Assembly (NCBI GenBank): GCA_964516305.1
Contig: CAZEZH010000094.1
Location: 1 to 13,750, forward strand
Direction of reading: 5' to 3'
Origin: Lamprobacter sp964516305
GTDB lineage: Bacteria; Pseudomonadota; Gammaproteobacteria; Chromatiales; Chromatiaceae
DNA: 13,750 bases
The position numbers and the translations under genes are program-made. Under the pieces are notes generated by a model. That model had not been told where the DNA came from and searched no databases. It saw nothing but the letters and a program-made list of their open reading frames with translations. Positions 6,654-13,713 of this stretch are shown one piece after another; the first letter of the stretch is position 1; each line of letters starts with the position of its first letter.

Positions 6654-7490
6654 ATGCATGGTTTATACCTCTCCGGCGGCGTGCCTGCTCGTCGCTTAGG
6701 CTTGCTCCTGCTGCTGAGTGGGCTGTTGTTGCTGCCGACGTTCGCGGCTGCTGACACTGCACGGGGGCGCGCCTTGGCGCAGCAGGTCTATGACCGCCCA
6801 GACGGACGCGATGCCGCGAGTCGCGGCACCATGATCCTGACCGAGGCCGGCCGTGAACCGCGGGTGCGACAGCTCTACAGCTATCGCCGCGATGGCGCAG
6901 GCGGCGAGGTCGCGAATCTGATCCGCTTCACGGCACCAGCGGATATCGCCGAGACCGGCCTGTTGACCATCGACCGGGCCGATGGCGGCACCGACCAATG
7001 GGTCTATCTGCCGGCACTGGGGCGCGATCGGCGTATCCCGTCGTCGCGCCAGGGCGGTCGCTTCGTCGGCTCGGACCTGTTCTACGAGGATTTGCAGGAT
7101 CGCAAGGTCGATGAGGACCGGCACCGCTGGCTCCGGAAAGAGACGCTGGAAGGCGTTGCGACCGAGGTGTTGGAGAGTGAGCCCATCGATCCGAGCAGCT
7201 CGGTCTATGGTCGACGGCTGAGCTGGATTCATCCGGATACGCTGATCCCGATGCGGGTCGATTTCTATCGCCCTGGCGCCAAGACGCCGTTCAAGCGCCT
7301 GCGTGTCTACAAGGTCGAGCGCATCCAAGGCTATTGGACGGTTACCGATAGCCTGATGAAGGATCTGGATTCCGGCCATCAGACGCGGTTGAGCAATGAG
7401 GAGACCCGTTACGATCAGGGGCTGCCAGAGCGGTTGTTCAGCAATCGGGCGCTGAAAGATCCGTCGCTGGAGCGGCCGTTCCGGCCCTGA
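6654..7490 (+). CDS. LolA-like periplasmic protein (outer membrane lipoprotein-sorting protein family)
   Basis: 278-residue exported protein with the LolA-like fold family that accompanies RND/MMPL exporters. The signal peptide has Arg13-Arg14, a Leu-rich core (15-28) and a likely cut after AAA (residue 33). Family blocks: VANLIRFTAPADIAETGLL (86-104), DQWVYLPALGRDRRI (114-128) and GSDLFYEDL (139-147), then strands with PMRVDFY and LRVYKVE expected for the open half-barrel that binds a lipid chain. The start is a choice. The ATG at 6612 overlaps the ATPase stop (TGATG) and would add 14 residues before an otherwise complete signal peptide. I prefer 6654 because it gives a normal signal peptide and AAGG lies 12 bases upstream; the 6612 start remains possible through coupling. 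By family, such proteins are thought to carry a lipid or lipoprotein between inner-membrane exporter and outer membrane. Followed 25 bases later by the RND gene. Confidence 0.85.
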   Translation: MHGLYLSGGVPARRLGLLLLLSGLLLLPTFAAADTARGRALAQQVYDRPDGRDAASRGTMILTEAGREPRVRQLYSYRRDGAGGEVANLIRFTAPADIAETGLLTIDRADGGTDQWVYLPALGRDRRIPSSRQGGRFVGSDLFYEDLQDRKVDEDRHRWLRKETLEGVATEVLESEPIDPSSSVYGRRLSWIHPDTLIPMRVDFYRPGAKTPFKRLRVYKVERIQGYWTVTDSLMKDLDSGHQTRLSNEETRYDQGLPERLFSNRALKDPSLERPFRP

Positions 7491-7491
7491 G

Positions 7492-7513
7492 GCAGACAGG
7501 AGCCTGTCACTGC
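7492..7513 (+). promoter_or_regulatory. Hairpin around the RND exporter ribosome site
   Basis: Between the LolA-like stop and the exporter ATG, GCAG (7492-7495) pairs with CTGC (7510-7513) and ACAG (7496-7499) with CTGT (7504-7507), with a two-base bulge (7508-7509) and the loop GAGC. The only Shine-Dalgarno-like string, AGGAG (7498-7502), is partly in the stem and partly in the loop. It is 13 bases from the ATG, longer than ideal. Folding may limit or tune exporter translation; effect not shown. Confidence 0.4.
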
Positions 7514-7515
7514 AG

Positions 7516-9828
7516 ATGAAAGGCCTCTCGCTCAACCCGCTGCGCCTGCCGCCAGTGGTTGCCCTGGTGCTATTGGTGTTGCTGGCGGTGGTGCCGTTGG
7601 CCATCGCCGCGCTGACGTTAACGGTGAACAATTCGGCGGAGGCCTACATCCCGCCTCAGAGCGAGGCGGCGATCTTCGAGCGCGAGCTTCGGGAGCGCTT
7701 CCCAGGCGATGAGGTGCTGGTCGCGGCCTTTGTCCGCGATGCGCTCTACCAGGATGCATTCCTGGAGCGGCTCGAGCAGGTGGTCGCGATCATGCAGCAG
7801 CATCCGCTGGTCGAGCGGGTGCTGGCGCCGGGGACCATGGACCACATCAGCGGGACGGCGGACGGATTCGTGGTCGAGCCGTTGCTGGATCAGGCCATCC
7901 GTGCCGACCTCGAGCCTGCCGAGCGCCGCGCCCGATTGCTCGCGGATCGCTTCGCGCCCGGCTTGCTGGTCTCTGATGACGGCGCGCTGATGGCCTTGGC
8001 CGTGCGCCCTGGCAACTTGGAAAACAGTCTGCAGCGCCTGGCGATCGAGACTGCTTTCAAGCAGGCGCTGGCCGAGACCGGGCTCGAGGCCGACTTGGTG
8101 GCCATGTCCGGGCAGACGCCGCTGGATGCGGCGCAATTGCGGGCGACGATTCGCGATAGCCTGATTTTTGTGCCGGCCACGCTGCTGATTGGCTTGGCGC
8201 TGATCGCCTGGCTGTTCCGCCGCTGGCTGGCGTTGGCGGCGGCGGTGGCCGTGATGCATACCGGGGTCGGTACGGCCCTGCTGATGCTGGTGCTGTTGGG
8301 ACAACCCTTCACGCTGATCACCGCGATTCTGCCGCCGCTGATGGTGTCGCTGTCGGTGGCGCTGTTATTGCATTGGTATAACGCATTGGCGATGGCTGAG
8401 CGGAGCGGGGGTGCTGAGGGTGCAGCATCGCAACAGCGCGTGCAGCGCGCTTGGACGGCGATCCATCGGCCCGCGCTCTTCACCGCGCTGACCACCGCCG
8501 CCGGGCTGATCTCGCTGAGCATGAGCGAGATCCCGCCGATTCATGCGCTGGGGCAATCGGCTGCTGTCGGCGTGTTGATGCTCTATCTGGTCGTCGCCTG
8601 GTTCTTGCCGCCGATCTTCGCCCGCTGGGATCGCGGCGGCTGGGCTCGACCCGGCAAGGGGATTGGCATCTTGGATGCGCCGGTGGCCGGGCTGCGACGG
8701 CTCGGCATGCGCTATCCGCGCTGGGTGTTGCTGATCACGGTACTGCTGCTAGCCGTGGGTGCGCCGCAAGTGGCCAAGGTCGAGGTTGAAAGCGATCTGT
8801 TTCGCTTCTTCCAAGACGATCATCCGATTAGCCAGTCGAACCAGATCTTGACCGAACGGCTGTCGGGCGTGACTGCGCTGGAAGTGGTGTTTCAGCTGCC
8901 GGAGCGCGATGGCTTTAAGCAGGTCGAGCGATTGCAGCAGGTCCGGGACTTCCGCGATTGGGTCTCGGCACGCCCGGAAGTCGATCGGGTCACCACGCTG
9001 GTCGACATGATCGAGGAGATGCATTGGGGCTTCCATGCTGAAGACCTCGACTATCGCCGTCTGCCGGAGCGCAGTGATCTCATCGCGCAGTACCTGTTCA
9101 TCTACGACGGCAACGATCTCTATGAGCTGGTCGATCGGGATTTCCGCATGACGCGGGTGTTGTTGAACCTAAACGTCAACGGGGCCAGTAAGATCAACGC
9201 CACCATCGCCGCGATCGAGGATCATTTGGAGCAGCAAGCGCTTGGGGAGATGCAATTCAATATTGCCGGCTTCGGGCGGCTATTCGGCGATCAAGAACGG
9301 CTGCTGGTGGAAGGCCAGATTCGGGGTGTGATGCTGGCGGTGGGGCTGATCTTTCTGCTCATGCTGGTGATCTGGCGCTCGCTGTCGGCAGCGGTGTTGT
9401 GCATGGTGCCGAACCTCTCGCCGATCCTGGTGATCTTTATCGTCATGGGGATCTTTGGCATCTGGCTGGACATGGCAACGGCCATGATCACCGGGGTGGC
9501 GGTCGGCATTGCGGTGGATGACACCATCCATGTCTATTACGGCTATCGCAGCCGGAGGGCGCGTGGACTATCGCCAGTTTGGGCGCTGGCGCGGACCTAT
9601 CAGCATGCGGGGCGTGCAGTCACGGCGACAACCTTGATTCTGAGCGCGCAGTTCTTGCTGCTGACGAGTTCGCCCTTCGTGCCGACGACCGAGTTTGGCC
9701 TCTTGACGGCCTTGGGGTTGGTCGCGGCGTTGCTTTTTGATCTGCTGGTGCTGCCAGCGTTATTGATGGTTACCGCCGGTTGGTGGTGGTCGCGGCGCAA
9801 GCGCCCGCTGGCGGTCGGGCTCGGATGA
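7516..9828 (+). CDS. RND superfamily exporter (MMPL/COG1033-like)
   Basis: 770-residue inner-membrane transporter of the two-repeat RND type. Each half has one helix (about 12-34; 402-417), a periplasmic domain (about 36-215; 420-600), then five helices (217-370; 603-755), totalling about 12 helices. This is the length of MMPL/HpnN/COG1033 members, smaller than drug-efflux RND pumps, which exceed 1000 residues. The second half keeps the proton-relay acidic pair in GIAVDDTIHVYYGY (664-677; D668, D669). At the equivalent place in the first half, VALLLHWYNAL (281-291), these residues are Ala282 and Leu283, so only one half can relay protons. Family members move lipids, hopanoids or other hydrophobic compounds toward the outer membrane. 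The gene lies between the LolA-like and barrel genes and its stop overlaps the barrel start (ATGA). The cargo is unknown. Confidence 0.9.
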   Translation: MKGLSLNPLRLPPVVALVLLVLLAVVPLAIAALTLTVNNSAEAYIPPQSEAAIFERELRERFPGDEVLVAAFVRDALYQDAFLERLEQVVAIMQQHPLVERVLAPGTMDHISGTADGFVVEPLLDQAIRADLEPAERRARLLADRFAPGLLVSDDGALMALAVRPGNLENSLQRLAIETAFKQALAETGLEADLVAMSGQTPLDAAQLRATIRDSLIFVPATLLIGLALIAWLFRRWLALAAAVAVMHTGVGTALLMLVLLGQPFTLITAILPPLMVSLSVALLLHWYNALAMAERSGGAEGAASQQRVQRAWTAIHRPALFTALTTAAGLISLSMSEIPPIHALGQSAAVGVLMLYLVVAWFLPPIFARWDRGGWARPGKGIGILDAPVAGLRRLGMRYPRWVLLITVLLLAVGAPQVAKVEVESDLFRFFQDDHPISQSNQILTERLSGVTALEVVFQLPERDGFKQVERLQQVRDFRDWVSARPEVDRVTTLVDMIEEMHWGFHAEDLDYRRLPERSDLIAQYLFIYDGNDLYELVDRDFRMTRVLLNLNVNGASKINATIAAIEDHLEQQALGEMQFNIAGFGRLFGDQERLLVEGQIRGVMLAVGLIFLLMLVIWRSLSAAVLCMVPNLSPILVIFIVMGIFGIWLDMATAMITGVAVGIAVDDTIHVYYGYRSRRARGLSPVWALARTYQHAGRAVTATTLILSAQFLLLTSSPFVPTTEFGLLTALGLVAALLFDLLVLPALLMVTAGWWWSRRKRPLAVGLG

Positions 9829-11270
9829 GCGTTCCGCTGAGCGCCCTGTTGTCGCTGCTTGCACTGCTGCTACCAACAGCGCTGAGTGCGCAGGTGATTG
9901 AGCTGGGTCGACCCGCACCGCCACTGCCGGAGGTGGTGGTGGAAGACCCTGCGGGGGTCGAGGAGCCTGCTGCCGATGCAGACCTGGCTGAACCTGCTGC
10001 CGATGCAGACATGGCCGAACCAAGCATCAAGATCGAGCAGCTCTGGCTCGAAAGCGGCGTTCTGACGCAGGATCAAAGTCAGGCGCAGACGAGCAACTAT
10101 CTGCACACCGATCTCGCCGCCGAGTGGGCATTCGCGCCGCGCTGGTCGGTGCGTTTGGGCGCGCGCCTGGACGGCTATCTGCAGACCGGTGTCGAGAATT
10201 TTGACAGTCTCGAGCTGGATGTCGGTGAGAGCTATCTGCGCTACCAGGATCTGAGTCGGCGCATCACCCTGGGGCCGCAGATCGTCACCTGGGGCCGGGT
10301 CGATGAGACGCCGCCGACCGACCAGCTCAGTGTGCAGGATGTTAGCCGCGGGCTGCTCGATGACCTCGAAGACCGACGGCGCGCGGTGCTATCCGCACGC
10401 TGGGAGGAGTTCATCGGCGATTTCAAGGTCGACCTACTCTATGTGCCGCGCTTTCGAGCCGCTGAGATGCCGCGGCTCGACAATATCTGGTCGCCAGTGA
10501 ATCAGCGCCGCGGCGAGATCATCGGCATGCCCTTCAATCCCTTGACCGCACCGCTGATTCAGAATGGACGCTTCGATGAGAACGAGGGCGGCAGCGGCGG
10601 TTGGGGGGTTCGCGTCAGCCGGCCGGGGCGCGGTCTCGATTTTGCACTAACGCTACAGCAGACCCGGCCATCCCTGCCTTATTATGTACTCGACTCGAGG
10701 GTGCGTGACGCACTGCTGGCTCGCCCTTGGGATATCGCTAGCGCGCTGAATGCCGCTCCAGAGACCTTCGTCGCCCGTTACCCGCGGACCTGGGTCGCCG
10801 GGGGCGATCTCGGGCTAACGACCGAGACGGCCACTTGGCGGCTCGAGGCGGCCTGGCGTAGCGATCAACCAGCCACCACGGGGGATCTGCGCATGATCAC
10901 CCGCGAGGCCATTGATTGGGTGGCTGGGGTGGAGTTTTATCCGGGGGATCGCGAATTGCGAGTGAATCTGCAGCTCGGGGGGGGGCAGGTCCTAAATGCG
11001 CCAGCCCGCATGCTCGACAGACAAAAGACCCTCAGCCTGTTCGGGGACCTGGAAAACGGCTTTGCTCGGGATCGCTGGCGCGCGCGCTTGCGGTATTTTG
11101 TGGGGCTGGATGCGAATGATGTCTATCTGAATCCGCAGATCGCCTTTGTTGGCCATGAGCCACATGAACTCTATCTGGCCTATCATTACTTTGATGGCAC
11201 CGAGCAGACCCTGGGCGGCTTTTATCAACACAATGATCTGGTCACGCTGGGCTGGCGGATGCGGTTTTGA
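9825..11270 (+). CDS. Outer-membrane beta-barrel protein, DUF1302-like
   Basis: 481 residues from the ATG at 9825, which overlaps the exporter stop by four bases (ATGA). Starting here gives a clean signal peptide cut after SA (residue 22), whereas the longer open frame from 9780 would place 15 non-signal residues in front. After a short acidic spacer (about 38-66) the protein alternates hydrophobic/aromatic strands to the end and finishes in WRMRF with a C-terminal Phe, the usual recognition signal for barrel assembly. Blocks such as GPQIVTWGRVDETPPTDQL and FKVDLLYVPRF resemble DUF1302-type outer-membrane proteins, but this is pattern recognition and not a firm family assignment. Position after the LolA-like and RND genes suggests that it is the outer-membrane exit or acceptor of the same pathway. 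The 134 bases that follow contain only weak terminator-like stems. Confidence 0.8.
   Translation: MSVPLSALLSLLALLLPTALSAQVIELGRPAPPLPEVVVEDPAGVEEPAADADLAEPAADADMAEPSIKIEQLWLESGVLTQDQSQAQTSNYLHTDLAAEWAFAPRWSVRLGARLDGYLQTGVENFDSLELDVGESYLRYQDLSRRITLGPQIVTWGRVDETPPTDQLSVQDVSRGLLDDLEDRRRAVLSARWEEFIGDFKVDLLYVPRFRAAEMPRLDNIWSPVNQRRGEIIGMPFNPLTAPLIQNGRFDENEGGSGGWGVRVSRPGRGLDFALTLQQTRPSLPYYVLDSRVRDALLARPWDIASALNAAPETFVARYPRTWVAGGDLGLTTETATWRLEAAWRSDQPATTGDLRMITREAIDWVAGVEFYPGDRELRVNLQLGGGQVLNAPARMLDRQKTLSLFGDLENGFARDRWRARLRYFVGLDANDVYLNPQIAFVGHEPHELYLAYHYFDGTEQTLGGFYQHNDLVTLGWRMRF
9966..10019 (+). repeat. 27-base direct tandem repeat in the barrel protein gene
   Basis: Two adjacent 27-base copies (9966-9992 and 9993-10019) differ at two positions and encode PAADADLAE and PAADADMAE (residues 48-56 and 57-65), just before the first predicted strand. 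It looks like a recent in-frame duplication in an acidic periplasmic spacer. Confidence 0.85.
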
Positions 11271-11329
11271 ACCGTTGCGTCCAGGTCTGTTGCCTATAAG
11301 ATACAGTTGTGTTGATGTTTACCAACATC
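11262..11329 (+). terminator. Weak stem-loops after the barrel gene
   Basis: Two short stems follow or overlap the barrel stop: CGGTT-TTG-AACCG (11262-11274), spanning the stop codon, and GATGTT-TACC-AACATC (11314-11329), followed by CTTCTCTGT. Neither has a proper T-run, so termination between the export trio and the polysaccharide genes would at best be partial. Confidence 0.25.
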
Positions 11330-11404
11330 CTTCTCTGTGCTAAATTGTTGAGGTCAGTTGTTGGCTAAAAATCCTCGGTTTTCGATTCGGGTCAGGATGG
11401 AGGA
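11271..11404 (+). promoter_or_regulatory. Possible promoter and leader of the polysaccharide genes
   Basis: This 134-base gap is more AT-rich than the genes around it. A sigma-70-like pair TTGCGT (11276-11281), 16 bases, TAAGAT is present, matching four of six at each box. A GG-N10-GC pair in AGGTCAGTTGTTGGC (11351-11365) fits sigma-54 spacing but poorly fits the rest of the consensus. Two ribosome-site strings precede the next gene: AGGA (11394-11397) suits the ATG at 11405, and GGAGG (11399-11403) suits an in-frame GTG at 11411. Confidence 0.3.
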
Positions 11405-12067
11405 ATGGCGGTGAAGACGCTTTGTTCACGCAACAGGTTGTTTCCTGTGCGTATATCGGTGTTATTGGTCACGGCCTTTTTCTTCGGCCTGGTCATCCTG
11501 TCAACTGGCTGTTCCTCTAAGCCTAAGTACCCGCCGTTACCCTCGATCCCGTTAGACCAGACGCCGGATTACATCATCGGCCCTGGTGACAACGTCAATA
11601 TCTTTGTCTGGGGTTTCCCAGAACTCTCATCATCGGTGCCGGTGCGCCCCGATGGCAAGATCACCACGCCCTTGATCGAAGACGTGCCGGCCTCCGGTCT
11701 GACTCCCACTGAGTTGGCGCGCGACATGGAGGAGGTGCTCGCCACCTATGTGCTTGATCCGGTTGTTACCGTCATCGTCACCGGTTTTGTCGGTCCCTAC
11801 GGTCAGCAGGTGCGAGTCGTGGGTGAGGCCACCAATCCGCAGGGTGTTCCATACCGTGAGAACATGACAGCGCTGGATCTGATGATTCAAGTGGGCGGGT
11901 TAACCGATTTCGCTGCCGGCAACAAGGCCAGTGTTGTGCGCATGATCGATGGTCAGCTGAAGCATTTCAGCGTCCGTCTCAACGATCTCATCAAACGGGG
12001 CGACATGGAGGCCAACGTCTACATGCTGCCGGGGGATATACTGGTGATCCCTGAAACTTGGTTCTGA
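11405..12067 (+). CDS. XrtA/PEP-CTERM system polysaccharide export lipoprotein (Wza-like)
   Basis: 220-residue outer-membrane polysaccharide export lipoprotein. The signal segment ends in the lipobox LSTGC, lipidated Cys36, followed by SSKPK. The polysaccharide export domain begins with YIIGPGDNVNIFVWG (56-70), with VRPDGKITTPLI (80-91) and a strand DPVVTVIVTGF (118-128); an SLBB-like domain follows (about 134-185, VRVVGEATNPQGVPY). It ends at MLPGDILVIPETWF without the C-terminal helix that forms the outer-membrane pore in E. coli Wza, the normal short form for this subfamily. Start choice: ATG 11405 has AGGA seven bases upstream; GTG 11411 has GGAGG at a better spacing and would remove only MA. 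The chain-length determinant gene follows after 68 bases containing a perfect palindrome. Confidence 0.92.
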   Translation: MAVKTLCSRNRLFPVRISVLLVTAFFFGLVILSTGCSSKPKYPPLPSIPLDQTPDYIIGPGDNVNIFVWGFPELSSSVPVRPDGKITTPLIEDVPASGLTPTELARDMEEVLATYVLDPVVTVIVTGFVGPYGQQVRVVGEATNPQGVPYRENMTALDLMIQVGGLTDFAAGNKASVVRMIDGQLKHFSVRLNDLIKRGDMEANVYMLPGDILVIPETWF

Positions 12068-12095
12068 TGCTGCCGATGAGAAGGCACGATCGTCT

Positions 12096-12113
12096 GTCGG
12101 CCGCGCGGCCGAC
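12096..12113 (+). promoter_or_regulatory. Perfect 18-base palindrome between export and chain-length genes
   Basis: GTCGGCCGCGCGGCCGAC is an exact inverted repeat that can fold into a seven-base-pair GC-only stem with a GCGC loop. It is followed by TGTGTTGT, which is T-rich but not a T-run, and then by AGGA and the next ATG 22 bases after the stem. It may be an RNA hairpin that partly terminates transcription or protects the upstream message, or a dimeric protein-binding site. The sequence alone does not decide. Confidence 0.6.
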
Positions 12114-12135
12114 TGTGTTGTAGGAATCTGATCGA

Positions 12136-13713
12136 ATGCACGAAATCCTGACCCAGGTGCTGGGCTACCTCCGTGGCACCTGGCGTTTCCGATGGTTGAC
12201 GCTGGCTATCGCCTGGGTGGTCTCGATAGGAGGATGGGCCTATGTGGCGGAGATTCCAAACGAGTATCGCGCCTCAGCGCGTGTCTATGTCGACACCCGC
12301 TCGGTGTTACAGCCTTTGTTGCGCGGGCTGGCTGTCGGGTCCGATATCAACCAACGCCTCAATCTGATGACCAGGCTGCTGCTGACGCGGCCAAATCTCG
12401 AGAAGGTTGCGCGTGCGACCGATATGCATCTGCAGGCGGGGACCGATGCACAGATGGAGGCCGTGATTGGCCGGCTGCGCTCGGGGACGCAGATCGGGAG
12501 TGCGAGAGGTGAGAATATCTACTCACTCTCTTACAACTCCCGCGATCCAGAGGAGGCCTATGCTGTCGTTCAGGCCATGCTCGACCTCTTTGTCGAGGGT
12601 TCACTCTCGGACACACGGACCGATTCTGAGATGGCACGGCGCTTCATTGATGAGCAGATCGCCGACTATGAACAGCGTCTCCAGGAAGCAGAACAGCGTC
12701 TTGCCGATTTTCGGCGTGATAACGTCGGCATGCTGCCGAGTGATCGCGGCGATTATTACCAGCGATTGCAAAGCGCCCAATCCCAGCTAGAGCGCACCGA
12801 GCTTGAACTGCGAGAGGCCGAGCGCCGTCGTGACGAGATCCAGCGCCAGATCTCCGGTGAAGAGCCGACCTTCGGCATCATGGGGCCGATGAGCCCTTCG
12901 GGACGCCGCTCTGTCGATCCTGAATTGGAGGGTCGGATACAGGCGCTCCGCGAACGTCTTGATGAACTCTCGCTGACCTACACCGATAAGCATCCGGATA
13001 TCAGATCCATCAAGCGGACACTCGAGACGCTCGAGCAAGAGTATGCGGAGGCCTTGGCCCAGCTTCCTCCGGAGAGCGGCCTGCCACAGGGTGGCGGCGC
13101 GCTGGAGACGAATCCGGTCTTCCAGCAACTGCGTATGGCTCAATCCAATGCCGAGATCGAGGTCTCGGCATTACAGGTAAGGCTTGCGGATCAACGCCGA
13201 CGCATCAACGAACTGCAAGATCTGGTCGATACCATTCCGGATATCGAGTCTGAACTCAAGCGCTTGAACCGAGATTACACCGTCAACCAAGAGAACTACA
13301 GGACCTTACTCCAGCGGCGCGAGCAAGCGGCGATGTCCGAGAGCGTTGAGGATGAGGGCGAGCGGGTCCAATTCCGAATCATTGAACCGGCACGGGTGCC
13401 AACGTCGCCGTCGGCGCCTAACCGATCGGCCTTGTTTACTGGCGTCTTGCTGCTCGGGGTAGGTGCTGGCGGTGGACTTGCTTTCTTGTTATCACAGCTA
13501 AGGCCCGTTTTCGACGACCGACGCACACTGAATCGCATCACCGGTTTTCCGGTGCTTGGCAACGTGGTCTTCCATCGTTCAGAGCAGCAGCGCCAGCGTG
13601 AGCGTCTCTGGCTGCTGACGTTCGTTGGCTTGAGTCTTCTGCTTCTGCTGGCCTATGGCGCGACCGTCGCAACCGCGGGCCGTTATCTGAAACCACTAGG
13701 GCAGTTATTCTGA
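12136..13713 (+). CDS. XrtA system polysaccharide chain-length determinant (Wzz/PCP-like)
   Basis: 525-residue inner-membrane polysaccharide co-polymerase. The first helix (about 18-37) leads into PNEYRASARVYVDTRSVL (41-58), the Wzz-domain signature. The periplasmic part is largely coiled coil (about 165-240, 262-310, 335-397), with the conserved YTDKHPDI (282-289). The Pro-rich motif VPTSPSAPNR (421-430) precedes the second helix (about 431-453). A short cytosolic segment with GFPVLGNV (470-477) follows, then an extra C-terminal helix (491-512), the pattern of the PEP-CTERM subfamily. No kinase domain is fused; the kinase is expected as a separate protein, and the overlapping next gene fits that. 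AGGA lies ten bases before the ATG. It works with the export lipoprotein and kinase to set the length and export of the exopolysaccharide. Confidence 0.93.
   Translation: MHEILTQVLGYLRGTWRFRWLTLAIAWVVSIGGWAYVAEIPNEYRASARVYVDTRSVLQPLLRGLAVGSDINQRLNLMTRLLLTRPNLEKVARATDMHLQAGTDAQMEAVIGRLRSGTQIGSARGENIYSLSYNSRDPEEAYAVVQAMLDLFVEGSLSDTRTDSEMARRFIDEQIADYEQRLQEAEQRLADFRRDNVGMLPSDRGDYYQRLQSAQSQLERTELELREAERRRDEIQRQISGEEPTFGIMGPMSPSGRRSVDPELEGRIQALRERLDELSLTYTDKHPDIRSIKRTLETLEQEYAEALAQLPPESGLPQGGGALETNPVFQQLRMAQSNAEIEVSALQVRLADQRRRINELQDLVDTIPDIESELKRLNRDYTVNQENYRTLLQRREQAAMSESVEDEGERVQFRIIEPARVPTSPSAPNRSALFTGVLLLGVGAGGGLAFLLSQLRPVFDDRRTLNRITGFPVLGNVVFHRSEQQRQRERLWLLTFVGLSLLLLLAYGATVATAGRYLKPLGQLF

Noticed and set aside
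5802..6659. 285-codon antisense open frame under the ATPase linker
   Set aside because: Shadow of the GC-rich coding strand; Ser/Arg-rich translation without domain features, while the plus-strand frame encodes a clear ATPase.
6696..7631. 311-codon antisense open frame under the LolA-like gene
   Set aside because: The plus strand encodes a protein with signal peptide and family motifs; the antisense translation has none and crosses a gene boundary.
9780..9824. Upstream ATG at 9780 for the barrel protein
   Set aside because: It would add 15 residues ahead of a perfect signal peptide; the ATGA overlap start at 9825 is typical of coupled genes.
11351..11365. AGGTCAGTTGTTGGC as a sigma-54 promoter for the polysaccharide genes
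   Set aside because: Only the GG-N10-GC spacing fits; most other consensus positions mismatch, so it is mentioned only as a weak possibility.
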